Assembly: GCF_024749285.1 (NCBI RefSeq)
Contig: NZ_CP087196.1
Span: 6,324,001 to 6,388,000 of the forward strand
Direction: 5' to 3'
DNA: 64,000 bases
Origin: Pseudomonas sp. B21-015
Lineage (GTDB): Bacteria > Pseudomonadota > Gammaproteobacteria > Pseudomonadales > Pseudomonadaceae
The notes below the pieces were generated by a model. That model was given only the letters and a program-made list of their open reading frames with translations. It was not told the origin of the DNA and searched no databases. Positions 6,508 through 17,100 of this stretch are shown one piece after another. Positions within the stretch are counted from its first letter, which is position 1; each line of letters begins with the position of its first letter. The translations under genes were made by a program, and so were the position numbers.

Positions 6508-9500
6508 TATGAGTTTTCCGTGACTCGATTATTGTTTAAAGCTGCGACAGCTTTATAGTCACCGTCCTGTTTGTTGGGTTGTATTTGAGCAAGGATGGTC
6601 TTGCTGAAACCGGAGTCATTATTTTCATTTTTTGTCCAGTTAACAGGAAGTGCTGTTATAAATCCGAGGATTTCTCTTGGCATTCCGTTGGGCTTGTATT
6701 TTTTCCAGAATTCAGTTTCGAATGGCATTGGCTTTTCTTTTTTACCCGTCGACACGCCTGTATCTGTTTTTAGATCTTTTTTCCAAGTCGGCCAGATTGA
6801 TATGTCGTCACCAGGGATAAATGAAAAGGCTTCTCTGTATGCATCAGAGTTTTTTTGCGCTTGTTTCTGAATCGCCTTCCAGGTTTCCGGGGACGCAGGC
6901 TCATCGATCAAACTGCCCAGCAGCGTAGCGGGCCGGACTTTGACGCTTTTATCGGTGGCGTCAAGCGCAAACAGCTTGCGCCACAGCTTGCTTCGTAACG
7001 CCTTGATCTCAGGACAGACAGGGTGTTGCTTTTTTCCATTCACTGGAGCCGGGGTCGAAACAGTCCCCGATACGATGACAGCCAACTCGGAGTCTCGATC
7101 ACCCAACTGGCTGCGATCATTGATGTTTGCGCTGCCGAGTATCGCCACACGATCATCTGCAATAAGCAATTTACTGTGGACGTAAATCTGTTCCGTAACT
7201 GGCTGGTCGAGCAGTTCCCATGACCGAAGATTCAAGAGAGTCAGGTATTTCGACCATTTCATTTTTTCATAAACCTTGAGCTTGTCGGTTCCGTCTCCAG
7301 CGAACTCTATACCGGCCTTCGCGACCGCTTCCGATCTGCCTCTATCCATCTGCTCCTTCATCGCCATCGCCCGTTGCACTCGTTTTATCAGGCTCTGCTC
7401 GCCCAACGAAATGCTTTGCATCGTCAGGTGAACCTGAGTCATCAGGTTGATCGCGTTGAGCGGCCCTTCGGGGTGCACGGGCAGGACCATGTAGACATGG
7501 AAGTTCTCGCCCATTTCGATCGCGCGTTCAATTCGGTCGGCCAACGCTTCGCACAGCGGGTTTATCAAAGCTGCTTGTGGTGTTTGCAGGAGATTCAGGC
7601 TCTCGACGGTCCCCTGATTGCTCAAAACTTGCACGATGCCTTGAGTCAATGCTTCGGCTTCTTTGTTTCGTATCATCTCTGCCAGTGCGAAATAATTGAT
7701 CTTGTGCAATTTTTTCGGGTCTTTGTCGACTTCATCCAGGCGCAGTCGCGTTTTATAAGTTTCAAAGTCCGGCAGCCCGGAGATGTTCATCAAGCTTTGC
7801 GTTGGCCCTTTGACCAGGTCGATCGAGGGCTTTGTGTCCTCGCCATACGCACTCTGAAAAAACTGATTCTCAATGTAAATGAAATGCTGGGCCCCCGAGA
7901 TCGCTTGCAGCATGGCTTGCATGCAGTTTGCCTGAACGCCTGCCGGGGCTGAGGCTGGGGCCTTGGCGCCTGACTTGCTGGCGCCTTGGCGTTCTTCGGT
8001 TTGCATGCGCAGCGGAGCGCTTCGCAGTACTTGCATGCTCATTTTGCCCTTTGGGGCGACACGTTCGGGTTGTGCGAGGTAGTGCGGTTTGAACGGGACG
8101 GGCTCAAGGTTTTTGTCAGCGAACTTCAGCAGGCCGGTCAGCACGCTCGGCATCTTCTGCACTTTGCCGTCGAAGCGCGCCTGCAGACTGTTCCAGCGAT
8201 CGATGAAGTTGCGCGACAGGTCATAAACCGAGCTGCCTTCCAGGCGCATGTGCACGTCATGCCAAGGCATGCGCGGTTGTTTGATGCTGTCGAGCATCAT
8301 GCCGCCGGGTGGCAGCAGGCGAGTCGCGGGGTCGGCCAGATACGAATAGGGCTGGCCCGTTTGAGCATCGCTCAATCGGTCGAGAACCGAGTGCAGGTAG
8401 AGGACAAAAGGTGTGGAGATCTGTTCGAATTCCGTCATCGCCTTGGCGGTGATGATTGGCGAAGGCGTGTTGTTGATCCAGGCGTAGAAGGCGCCCAAAC
8501 CTGTTTGTTGAATCCACAGGCTGGTGAGTTCGCTGCCCTCGTTCAACAGCTTCTCGCTGATTTGACCGCCGGACTTTATGACCTGGCCAGCCCAGGCCGA
8601 CAAGTCTTGGTGAAGCTTGTCCGCCTGTGGGGCAGCGCGCTCTACCCAGGTCTGCACTTCACCCTTGAGGCGGGTGACCTGAGTTTGCAACTTGGCGCGA
8701 CCCGGCTGAGTGACCGCGGTCACCGCAGGGATTTTCTGTTGCGCGCGCACCAGCCAGTTCTCGACGCGCTGCTGAATGGCCGAGGCTTGATCCGGTTTAT
8801 TCAGCGCCACACCGATGGCCTCGCTGATGGATTTGGCTTCCTGGCGCAGTTCGGTCAGGGCACTGTCGGTTTTTTGCAGCGTCTGGACTTCATGATCAAT
8901 GGTGCCGACGGCGCCATCGAGCGAGGTTTTCCATTGGCGCAAACTTTTCTTCCAGCCTTCCAGATTGTCCCCGGTCAACTGTTGCTGGATGAACTCGGCA
9001 ATATAGATCACCCCGCCGGTGGAGTAGGCCGCTCCCGCGCCCAGCAAGCGCAAGCCGTCCTTGCCTTTGTCGGCGAACCACTCGCCGGCGCCTTTCTTGG
9101 CCTCGCGGAGCGCATTGAACATCTTGTTGTCACTGCCCCACGCCCACGCGCGCTGAGCCTTGCTGAGCGCGTCGCCTTCCATCAACGCGGCGCCGATCAA
9201 CTCGACGGTGGTCATGTACGGGTATTGCTTGTGGGCTTCGATTTCCTTGATCGGCGGGATGCACGGGTTGTAAAACTCGTTGGCGGTTCGGCCTTCGGCG
9301 GCCAGCCGAAAGTTGTTGTCATCGCGGCGCCCGTAGGCGAGGTCGATGCCGCCGACGTAGGCGATTTCGTTGTCGATCACCACCATCTTCTGGTGATGGG
9401 AAAAGAACAGACCGAGGGTGCCCATGTCGCTTTGCTGGATCGCCGGCAGGCACCAGACCTTTTTCTTCGCGAGACCGGCATTCAGAACAAACGCGGCCAC

Positions 9501-9893
9501 CATGGTTTCCAGATCACCGGTATCAACGGCGGCCTTCGGCGACAACCAGGGCATGAGGTAGATGTCCGGTGCCGCGCCTTTGTGCAACGCATGATGCAAG
9601 CAGTCCCACAGCCGGGTTTCGCCCTCCAGCCGCACTTCATAGTTGATCTGCCAACCGGAAATGAAGATGGACTTCTTGGCGTTTTTTATCGCATTGGCGA
9701 CATCTTTGAAGTAGTCGCTGCCGGTGGTGAAAAACTTCACTTCGTTGCCCGGGCGCTCAGGCGAAAAGGCTTCGCCGTATTTGGCATTGCCTTTGATGAA
9801 CCAGCCGGGAGCGGAAGTAGCGGTGTAGGCATCGCCGTCTTTTGAGTTGAGCTGGTTCAGTTGCTTGGGCTGAACGCCGTTCAAGTTGCTCAT
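6507..9893 (-). CDS. tle5: T6SS phospholipase D effector, Tle5/PldA type
   Basis: The product is 1128 residues with two HKD phospholipase D motifs. The first is H167-Q-K169-x4-D174 in FSHHQKMVVIDNEIAYVGG; the second is H906-S-K908-x4-D913 in VHSKLLIADDRVAILGSANI, followed by NDRSQLGDRDSE. About 730 residues separate them, including a long helical insert (about 270-460). Size and layout fit PldA/Tle5a (about 1100 residues), which hydrolyses phosphatidylethanolamine in prey membranes. There is no signal peptide, as expected for VgrG-delivered cargo. It overlaps vgrG by 4 bases upstream and the immunity gene by 1 base downstream, forming a vgrG-tle5-tli unit at the end of the H2-like operon. Confidence 0.93.
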   Translation of the reverse strand: MSNLNGVQPKQLNQLNSKDGDAYTATSAPGWFIKGNAKYGEAFSPERPGNEVKFFTTGSDYFKDVANAIKNAKKSIFISGWQINYEVRLEGETRLWDCLHHALHKGAAPDIYLMPWLSPKAAVDTGDLETMVAAFVLNAGLAKKKVWCLPAIQQSDMGTLGLFFSHHQKMVVIDNEIAYVGGIDLAYGRRDDNNFRLAAEGRTANEFYNPCIPPIKEIEAHKQYPYMTTVELIGAALMEGDALSKAQRAWAWGSDNKMFNALREAKKGAGEWFADKGKDGLRLLGAGAAYSTGGVIYIAEFIQQQLTGDNLEGWKKSLRQWKTSLDGAVGTIDHEVQTLQKTDSALTELRQEAKSISEAIGVALNKPDQASAIQQRVENWLVRAQQKIPAVTAVTQPGRAKLQTQVTRLKGEVQTWVERAAPQADKLHQDLSAWAGQVIKSGGQISEKLLNEGSELTSLWIQQTGLGAFYAWINNTPSPIITAKAMTEFEQISTPFVLYLHSVLDRLSDAQTGQPYSYLADPATRLLPPGGMMLDSIKQPRMPWHDVHMRLEGSSVYDLSRNFIDRWNSLQARFDGKVQKMPSVLTGLLKFADKNLEPVPFKPHYLAQPERVAPKGKMSMQVLRSAPLRMQTEERQGASKSGAKAPASAPAGVQANCMQAMLQAISGAQHFIYIENQFFQSAYGEDTKPSIDLVKGPTQSLMNISGLPDFETYKTRLRLDEVDKDPKKLHKINYFALAEMIRNKEAEALTQGIVQVLSNQGTVESLNLLQTPQAALINPLCEALADRIERAIEMGENFHVYMVLPVHPEGPLNAINLMTQVHLTMQSISLGEQSLIKRVQRAMAMKEQMDRGRSEAVAKAGIEFAGDGTDKLKVYEKMKWSKYLTLLNLRSWELLDQPVTEQIYVHSKLLIADDRVAILGSANINDRSQLGDRDSELAVIVSGTVSTPAPVNGKKQHPVCPEIKALRSKLWRKLFALDATDKSVKVRPATLLGSLIDEPASPETWKAIQKQAQKNSDAYREAFSFIPGDDISIWPTWKKDLKTDTGVSTGKKEKPMPFETEFWKKYKPNGMPREILGFITALPVNWTKNENNDSGFSKTILAQIQPNKQDGDYKAVAALNNNRVTENS

Positions 9894-12370
9894 GCCTTAA
9901 ATCCCTTTAATTTGTCGAATAGTGCAATGCCGTCGGTCAGTGACAAGTTTTCGAAGGCGCTGAGTTTGTCTGTGCCGGCTTGTTCGTGATGGGCGTTGGT
10001 ATGGGGCTCGCTGCTGAAGTCCATACTTGCCAGTGCCAGCAGCTCACGCTGTTCTTCAGACCAGCCGGTGTCGGTATGTGCCTTGAGCGCAACGCACTGG
10101 CCCGGATACACCAGCCAGAACATCTCCGGATCCTGTGGATATTCGAGAGAAAGCTTTTTCTGAACGGCATCGGTAAGGGTGACTTTGCCTTCGTCATCGG
10201 TTTCGCCTTTGGCAATGACGTCGCTTTCCGGCACGCGGCCGATTTTCTTCCAGCTCGGCTCGCTCATTTTGATGATGCGCCACGGTGTATTCGCCAGCGC
10301 GAAGGCGCCTTCCCCCGGCCGGTCGGCCAGACGAATATCAAAGCGCAGGTTCTTCGGCTCGACCGGCGGGAATGTCACTCGCGCATTGCCCTGCGCGCGA
10401 TCCATCAGGCTTCCGGCCTTGTCTTTATCCGCGAGCTCCGGTAGCACAGGCAGCAAGATAGCAATCCCCGAACCTGTTCCCGCAGAGCCCCCGGCATTGA
10501 TCTTCACCACTGGCCCAACAACCGTAATCCCGCCGGCATCGAGCTTGATAAAGCTCCCACCCGCCTTCACGGTGAGCTCCATCCCGGCTTCGATAACAAT
10601 CTTGTCCCCAGCCTTGAGATGTATTTCCTTCCCAGCACTGGTCAGCTGCGCAGTCCCAAGTTTGATGTGCTGGTTCTGCCCAATCGTCAGGTGGTCATCC
10701 ACCCGCACTTCACTCTTGCGATCGGCTATGGTCGTGCGGTGTTCTTCTGCTTTGAGCTCGGTGTAGGTGTTCTTAACCACCGTGTCATGCCGCTCATTCC
10801 CCACACGAGTCTTCTGATCATGCTCAATGTTTTCATCCCAATCCCGCTGGGCATGAATAAAGATCTGCTCCGCCCCTTTCTTGTCTTCAATCCGCAGTTC
10901 ATTAAACCCACCGCCCCCCGGTGAACTAAGGGTTTTGAACACGGTGCGTGTCTTGTTCGCCGGCAGGTCGTAGGGAACCTGGTTTTCCTTGTGGTACAGG
11001 CAACCCGTCACCAGCGGCTGATCGGGATCGCCTTCGAGAAAGGTGACGAGCACTTCCATGCCGATCCGCGGAATGGCGATGGCGCCATACCGATCCCCCG
11101 CCCAACTCGAAGAAACGCGCATCCAGCAGCTGGTTTTGTCATCCGCCAAACCTTCGCGGTCCCAGTGGAATTGCACTTTGATGCGGCCGTATTGGTCGCA
11201 GTGAATCTCTTCGCCTTTGGGCCCGGTGACCATAGCGGTCTGGCTGCCGAGCACGCGGGGTTTCGGGTGTTCCAGGGCCGGGCGGTAGAACACGTTCCAA
11301 GGGGTGGCGAGGAAGCGGTTGCGGTAGCCCTGGTGGAAGTCGTCTTTGTTGTCGGTGGTGTCGCTGGTCACCGCCTCTTCGAGCACTTGCGGCTGTTTGC
11401 CTTCGTGGACGACTTCGGTGAGCAGCCAGAGGTCGTTCCACTCGGTGCGCGGGTGGTCGGACATTTCCAGGAAGTGGCCGCTGACGAGGGTGGTCTGGTC
11501 GCCGTGGCCTTCGGCTTGCTGGTAGTCGGCGCGGTGGCGTTCGAGGGCGCGTTGGCTGAGGAATTTGCCGCGCGCGCGGTCGAGGAAGCGGCCGGGGTAG
11601 TCGTAGTCTTCCAGGTCCGGTTCGGTGCTTTTGCCGTCGGGTTTATAGCCGGCTTCAAGTTGCAGGCGCGGTTTTTCGAAGTCGTAGTCGCGGCGGGTGA
11701 CCCGGCCGGTGCGGGTTTCCAGGCGCAGTTTGAAGCCTTTGATGACTGGTTCGTCCGCGACCATGCCGCTGCCTTGCACATAAGCGGTGGGCTGGCCGAG
11801 TTTCGGAAACACTGTTTGATCGTCACCGAATACCAGTAAATGACCTTTGGAGGTGTGCTGGAAGTGGTAGTGAATGCCTTCTTCTTCACACAGGCGCTGG
11901 ACGAAGTGCAGGTCGGTTTCGTCGTATTGCACGCAGTAGTCGCGGTCCGGGCACGGCTGGCTCAACTGGAATTTGTAGGCGTTGCCTTTGATGCCGTGTT
12001 CTTCGAGGATCAGCGCGATGATTTTCGGCGCCGACATCTGCTGGTAGATGCGCTGGTTGGTGCGGTGATGCAGGTATTGCAGGTGCGGCACCAGGGAGAT
12101 TTTGTAGCGGGTCAGGCGCTTGCCGGCATCGCCTTGGGCGACGCGGTAGATTTGGCCGTGGATGCCAGACCCCTTCGGGTCGAATGCGAGGAACGCCTGT
12201 TTGTGCAGGAGCTTTTCCAGGTCCAGATCCGGGTTTTCGCTGACCAGTTCCAGGTCGAAGCGATACGGCTGGCTGATGCCTTCGGTGCCGGCGAACGACA
12301 GCACTTGAAGGTCGCCGGCATAGTCTTCGACTGTGAGGCTGAAGTGCGTTTCGTTAGCTGAGTTGAACAT
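9890..12370 (-). CDS. vgrG: VgrG spike protein with C-terminal extension
   Basis: The product is 826 residues. The N-terminal gp27-like part runs from FSLTVEDYAGDLQVLSFAGT to about residue 380, the gp5 OB-fold follows (DQYGRIKVQFHWDREG, SSWAGDRYGAIAIPRIGMEV), and DUF2345-type beta-helix repeats occupy about 500-640 (LKAGDKIVIEAGMELTVKAG). A further 175 residues starting near VEPKNLRFDIRLADRPGEGA are not part of the core spike and probably form the docking region for the phospholipase encoded immediately downstream. VgrG tips the Hcp tube and punctures the target. The gene starts 28 bases after stk1 stops and overlaps tle5 by 4 bases. Confidence 0.95.
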   Translation of the reverse strand: MFNSANETHFSLTVEDYAGDLQVLSFAGTEGISQPYRFDLELVSENPDLDLEKLLHKQAFLAFDPKGSGIHGQIYRVAQGDAGKRLTRYKISLVPHLQYLHHRTNQRIYQQMSAPKIIALILEEHGIKGNAYKFQLSQPCPDRDYCVQYDETDLHFVQRLCEEEGIHYHFQHTSKGHLLVFGDDQTVFPKLGQPTAYVQGSGMVADEPVIKGFKLRLETRTGRVTRRDYDFEKPRLQLEAGYKPDGKSTEPDLEDYDYPGRFLDRARGKFLSQRALERHRADYQQAEGHGDQTTLVSGHFLEMSDHPRTEWNDLWLLTEVVHEGKQPQVLEEAVTSDTTDNKDDFHQGYRNRFLATPWNVFYRPALEHPKPRVLGSQTAMVTGPKGEEIHCDQYGRIKVQFHWDREGLADDKTSCWMRVSSSWAGDRYGAIAIPRIGMEVLVTFLEGDPDQPLVTGCLYHKENQVPYDLPANKTRTVFKTLSSPGGGGFNELRIEDKKGAEQIFIHAQRDWDENIEHDQKTRVGNERHDTVVKNTYTELKAEEHRTTIADRKSEVRVDDHLTIGQNQHIKLGTAQLTSAGKEIHLKAGDKIVIEAGMELTVKAGGSFIKLDAGGITVVGPVVKINAGGSAGTGSGIAILLPVLPELADKDKAGSLMDRAQGNARVTFPPVEPKNLRFDIRLADRPGEGAFALANTPWRIIKMSEPSWKKIGRVPESDVIAKGETDDEGKVTLTDAVQKKLSLEYPQDPEMFWLVYPGQCVALKAHTDTGWSEEQRELLALASMDFSSEPHTNAHHEQAGTDKLSAFENLSLTDGIALFDKLKGFKA

Positions 12371-12398
12371 TGCTTGCTCCCTGTTCGGTAGTCATCCG

Positions 12399-13415
12399 TT
12401 ACGCCCGCAGTCGAAGGCGTTGCAGCAAAGACGAAGTGGCACCCATGGCGTCACGCAATTGGGCGGCGGTGATGGTGCGCTTGGCCGCATCGAAAGCCAG
12501 CGCTGTTCGCAGGGCCGGCCAGCAGTGTTTGGGTAGGTTTCGAGGTGCATGCAGCTCGCGGTCGAGGTGGCCGTCGCGGGCCTCGATCGAGGACAAACGG
12601 CGGAACGGGTGTTTGCCGCCCGCCAGTTCGTAGAGCACGCAGGCCACGCCGTACACGTCCGCGCTGGCCGAGAGTGGCTGGCCTTCAAGCAGTTCGGGGG
12701 CGGCGTAGCCGGGGGTCCAGGCGTTGAAGCGGTTGCGACTCAGGTGCGGCAGGCCGGGCAGGATGCCCTCTTCCGCCTGGCCGAGGCCGAAGTCGAACAG
12801 GCGCACGCCTTCTTCGCTGAGCATCACGTTGCTCGGTTTCAGGTCGCCGTGCAGTACGCCGCGCGCGTGGGCGTAGGCCAGTGCGTCGAGCAGCGGCAGC
12901 GCGATGTCGCGCAGCTCCTTCCACGGCAGGCCCAGGGGCCGCTCGCAGAGTAGTTTGTCCAGGGTCAGCCCACGCATCAGTTCCATGGTGATGAAGGCCC
13001 GCTGGCAGTGGGTGTCCACTTCGAAGGTGTGAAAACGCAGCACGTTGTCGTGGCGCAGTCGTCGGGTCAGGGCGAACTCGCTGTAGAGCAAGGCACTGGC
13101 GTCCGGCGATTCGGCAAATTCTTCGCTGAGGATTTTCAGCGCGATGTAAGGGTCAGGATCGCCGAACTGTTCGCTCAGCAAGTCCCGTGCACGGTAAACC
13201 GCGCCCATGCCACCGGCACCCAACAGGCGTTCGATGCGGTAACGCCCCGCCAGCACGTCAGGCAGTTCAGCGACGCTGGCCCGGGTCGGCGCCAGCGCAG
13301 GCTCGGCCTTGTGCGGCTTTCCGTTTAGAGGCTTGGCAAAGGCGAAGTAAGTCAGGTTATTGGCTTCTTCCTCGGTCACCAGCAGGTCGTCGATCGGTGG
13401 CATGAGTTCAGTCAT
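12399..13415 (-). CDS. stk1: T6SS-associated Ser/Thr protein kinase (Stk1 type)
   Basis: The product is 338 residues with a Hanks-type kinase domain from about residue 58: glycine loop GAGGMGAVY (66-74), lysine in ALKIL (94), catalytic loop HGDLKPSNV (189-197) and DFG (208-210). The usual HRD is HGD, so it is a non-RD kinase. There is no transmembrane helix or sensor domain, unlike the long PpkA of the other cluster. Order stk1-stp1-tssM matches PA1671-PA1669 of the P. aeruginosa H2-T6SS. It overlaps the phosphatase gene by 4 bases. Presumed role: phosphorylating a partner of Fha2 to control assembly. Confidence 0.92.
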   Translation of the reverse strand: MTELMPPIDDLLVTEEEANNLTYFAFAKPLNGKPHKAEPALAPTRASVAELPDVLAGRYRIERLLGAGGMGAVYRARDLLSEQFGDPDPYIALKILSEEFAESPDASALLYSEFALTRRLRHDNVLRFHTFEVDTHCQRAFITMELMRGLTLDKLLCERPLGLPWKELRDIALPLLDALAYAHARGVLHGDLKPSNVMLSEEGVRLFDFGLGQAEEGILPGLPHLSRNRFNAWTPGYAAPELLEGQPLSASADVYGVACVLYELAGGKHPFRRLSSIEARDGHLDRELHAPRNLPKHCWPALRTALAFDAAKRTITAAQLRDAMGATSSLLQRLRLRA

Positions 13416-14140
13416 TGGCGGATCACCACAGCAGTCAGGTTGTCCCGGGCCGAGCCACGCAGAGCGCCGTCGAACAGGCGCTCCAGTGCAACGTGCGGCG
13501 CGGTCAGGCTCAGGGCGTTGCCCAGGGCATCGCTAGTCAGCCCTTGATACAAACCGTCGCTGCACAACAGAAACGCATCGCCGGGATAGACTTCGAGTTC
13601 GAGCACGTCCAGGGTCAGTTGCTCGGCAGCGCCGACCGCACGGGTCAGGGCGTGGGCGGCAGGATGAGCCTTGGCTTGCTCGACGCTCATGTTCTGCTCG
13701 TCGATCAGTTGTTGTTGCAGCGAATGGTCCTTGGACAGCTGATACAAACGCTGGCCGCGCCACAGGTAGCAGCGGCTGTCGCCGGCCCAGATGCAGGCCG
13801 CGCGATTGCCTTCCACCAGCAGCGCCACCACGGTGCTGCCCATGATGCTGTCGTGGCGCCCGGCGGTGACGGTCAACTCCTGACCCAAGCGGCGGTTGAG
13901 CCAGTGCAAGCACTGGCGAATGCCTTTGAGTCGTTCGTCGAAGTCGTCCTGCACCGGCAATTCCGCCAGGCTGGCGACGATCAACTGGCTGGCGATGTCG
14001 CCACCCTGATGACCGCCCATGCCGTCCGCGACCACCCACAGCCCCTGCTGTGGACAGTCGAGGAAAGCATCTTCGTTGCGCGCCCGAACCTTGCCCGGAT
14101 CGGTACGCGCAGCGCTGCGCCAGGGACTGGCAACCGGCAT
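13412..14140 (-). CDS. stp1: PP2C-family Ser/Thr phosphatase (Stp1 type)
   Basis: The product is 242 residues and shows the whole PP2C motif series: RARNEDAF, VADGMGGHQGG (metal-binding Asp-Gly), GDSRCYLWR, LCSDGLYQGL and DNLTAVVI. It is expected to reverse the action of the kinase encoded just downstream. The gene is coupled at both ends: its start overlaps the tssM stop by one base (TGATG) and its stop overlaps the stk1 start by 4 bases. The counterpart in P. aeruginosa is PA1670. Cytoplasmic; no signal peptide. Confidence 0.93.
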   Translation of the reverse strand: MPVASPWRSAARTDPGKVRARNEDAFLDCPQQGLWVVADGMGGHQGGDIASQLIVASLAELPVQDDFDERLKGIRQCLHWLNRRLGQELTVTAGRHDSIMGSTVVALLVEGNRAACIWAGDSRCYLWRGQRLYQLSKDHSLQQQLIDEQNMSVEQAKAHPAAHALTRAVGAAEQLTLDVLELEVYPGDAFLLCSDGLYQGLTSDALGNALSLTAPHVALERLFDGALRGSARDNLTAVVIRQ

Positions 14141-17100
14141 CAGAGCTGCACCGGCATACGGAAGGTGCGCAGTACGCCCATGTCGAACGGGTTCGGCGTG
14201 CGCTGGCTCGACAGCAAGTAGTTGGCGCGCAGGCCACCCACGTCAGCTTTCAGCACCAGCACGTCGCGACCGGTCAGGTACTCGGTCTGCATCAGGTCGA
14301 ACAGACGGAACAGCGACCATGGGCCGGTGTTCTTCTCGATGCCGATCGGGCGGCCAGCCATTTTGTCGAGGACCAGGCTGGTGCGACCGTCTTCAGCGTC
14401 GGTCGGCCATTTGAACGACACCGGCACGATCGGGCCGTGGCGGTATTCGATGGTCTTGTCGCCAAACTTGAACTCGGAACGGCTGACGGCCGGGTCGAGG
14501 GTGTACGGCTCCAGTTTGAACTGCACTTGCGGCTCGGCCGGGTTGATGGCGAAGAAGCTCTGGCGAATCACTTGTGCCGCCGCCATCTGGTCGAGGTAGA
14601 CCTTGGAGATCGGCATGCTGTGACCGTCGATGCTGCGCAGGCGATAGTTGCCTGGGTCGCCACTCACGAATGGACGCATGTAGGTATCAAAGAACCGATC
14701 GGCGATGCCCTGGGCCTTGAAGAACTCGCGGAAGTCGCTGATCGCGACGTCGCTGGTGCTGTGGGCGCTGAACGGGTAACGCTTGTTGATCGCCTTGCCG
14801 TAGAAGCTGTACAGCTCGCTCTGATAACGCTGGTTAAGGTACTGGTAGGAATCGTTGAGCACCAGACGCCAGGTGTCTTCGGCCAGCACGTTGAACCACA
14901 CGCTCACCGGACGCGGCAGACGGTTCGACGCATTGCGCAGGCTGCTCAGCGCATCACGCTGGCCGCTCATGCGGGTCTTGGCCATTTCGAACGCTGCCTG
15001 CTCCGGCGCGCTGGCACGGGCCAGGCTCGACAGTTGCATTTGCAGGTCGTTGAGTGCTTGCAGGGCCGGAGTCAAATCAGCGGCCGGGCCGTTGTTGTCA
15101 TCCAGCAAACGGTGCAGCGGTTCGAAGCGACGTTGCAGGGATTTCTTCGCGGTGTCGGGCAGGTTTTTGGTCGCGGCCATGTCAGACGCCGCATCCGATG
15201 CGGCCGACGCCAGTTTGCCCAACTTGCCGAGCTTGCCCTTCTGCTCGCCCAGTTTTGCAGCGGCATCGGCAGCCTCATCAACCGGCTCGGCTTCCGCCGG
15301 GAACCGGGTGTTCTCACGCACTTCCACCAGCAGTTGCAGCACCGGGGAGTTGGCCGACGTCAGGCCCGCCAGTTGCTCGGCGCCCTCACTGAAATCGCTG
15401 ATCGCGGGCAGTGCCACCTGGCCCACGGCTTCGCTCCAGAAGTTGGCGTAGTCGCGGAAGTACAGTTGCTCCAGTTCGACCATCAGGCGACGCAAGTCCA
15501 TGCCGCTGATGCCCGAGCCTTCCCCCAGTACCCAGTTGTCACGCAGGATATCGGTGACCAGCGCAGCGCCCTGGACCGAGAAGTACTGCTGATAGCCTTG
15601 CTGGGTGTAGAACCCCGGAATCACGTAATCGGTGCCGACAAACAACGAACCCTGCGGGCCGATGTGTTGGCTCAGGCGGTACTCCGGCAGGTTACGGGCC
15701 TGCTCGCGCAGCATCCGGTAAACCACGTTGGCCAGCGACTCGCTGCGTAGCACCTGACGCGCCTGCGCCACCAGTTGATCGTTGAGCGGGTAGATAAATG
15801 GCTGCTTGAGCAAGCGCTCGAAGTGCGTGTTCAAGCCGTTCTGCACTGCGGTGTTGCCGGCGTAGCGCAGGGACCAGTCAGTGGCGACCCAATCCTTGAG
15901 CCACGCCGCATCGCGGCGATCTTTCATATTCAGCATCAGGTACGCGCGCAGGCTGTTGAGCAGGCGTTCGCGGTCCTTCATGTTGGCGCGGATCTGCCCT
16001 TCCAGCAGGGTTGCCACCCGTGGCAGCAGTTGCGCTTCAAGCTCACGCTCGTAAGCGCTCTTGACCACTGGATTGGCGTCTTCACCCTGGTACAGGCCAC
16101 CACGTTCGTGGTACGACACGTCACCTTTGTTCGGGAACACTTGAGTCGCCGCGTAGCTGGTGTCGAGGGTCTTGAGCACCGCCATGGAATCATCGCGCGC
16201 CGTCAGGGCCGAGCGTTGTTGCTTCCAGGTTTGGGCCAGCGAGCGCAGGTTTTCCAGACGCTCATAGTTGGCCGAGAAACCGCCGGCCCAGAGCATGCCG
16301 AACAGCGCCAGTGCCGCCAGTGCGCCCACGTACAGGGCACGTTGGCCCCAGTGGATGCGGCTGCGCTCGCGCTTGTCCAGACCGGCCAGATCGGCCTCGG
16401 GGAAAATCACCCGGCTGAGCAAATGGTGAATGAACCGCGAACGGCCGCTGCGCAGGGTCGGCAGCACGCCGGCGCTCATACCCAGACTGGCGCCGATGCC
16501 GGCGGTGGTCTGGTCCATCTCTTGAGTCAGGTGCGGTGCGCTGGTCAGGTAGAAACCGCGCAACTGGCTGACGCGCTGGTAACGGTTGCCGGTAAACGCC
16601 AGGTCGACGAACAGGCACAGGCGCTCGCCGATCTGCCCCAGTTGATGCGGGAAATCGAGGATGCGGCCACGGCGCTGGGTATCGCGCTCCTGGTGCATGC
16701 GCATGATCACCTGGCTGTTGAGGCGACGCAGCAGCTCTTCGAACTCGGCGCGCAGCACGGTCACATCAGTGCCGCTCTGCTCTTTGCGGAAGCTGGTGCC
16801 GAGGACCTGATCGCTTTCTTCGCGGGTCAGTTGGTCGAAGAATTCGTCGAACCCGAGCAGGCGATCGGCCTTGCTCAGCACCAGATAAATCGGCACATCG
16901 ACGTGCAGTTTTTGATGCACGTCTTGCAGACGCGCACGTACCTGGCGGGCCAGGGTTTCGAGGTCTTGCTCGCTACCGCCCAGCAGGGTTTCCACCGGGA
17001 TGGTCACCAGCACGCCGTTCAATGGACGATTGCGGCGACGCTTGCGCAGCAGCTCGAGCAAAGTGCTCCAGGCGCTGCCATCGACTTCGGCATCAGGCTG

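Noticed and set aside
7986..9845. Long plus-strand open frame of 619 codons over the phospholipase gene
   Set aside because: It is the antisense shadow of tle5; composition is rich in Arg, His, Gln and Val without any domain, and the minus-strand gene has two HKD motifs.
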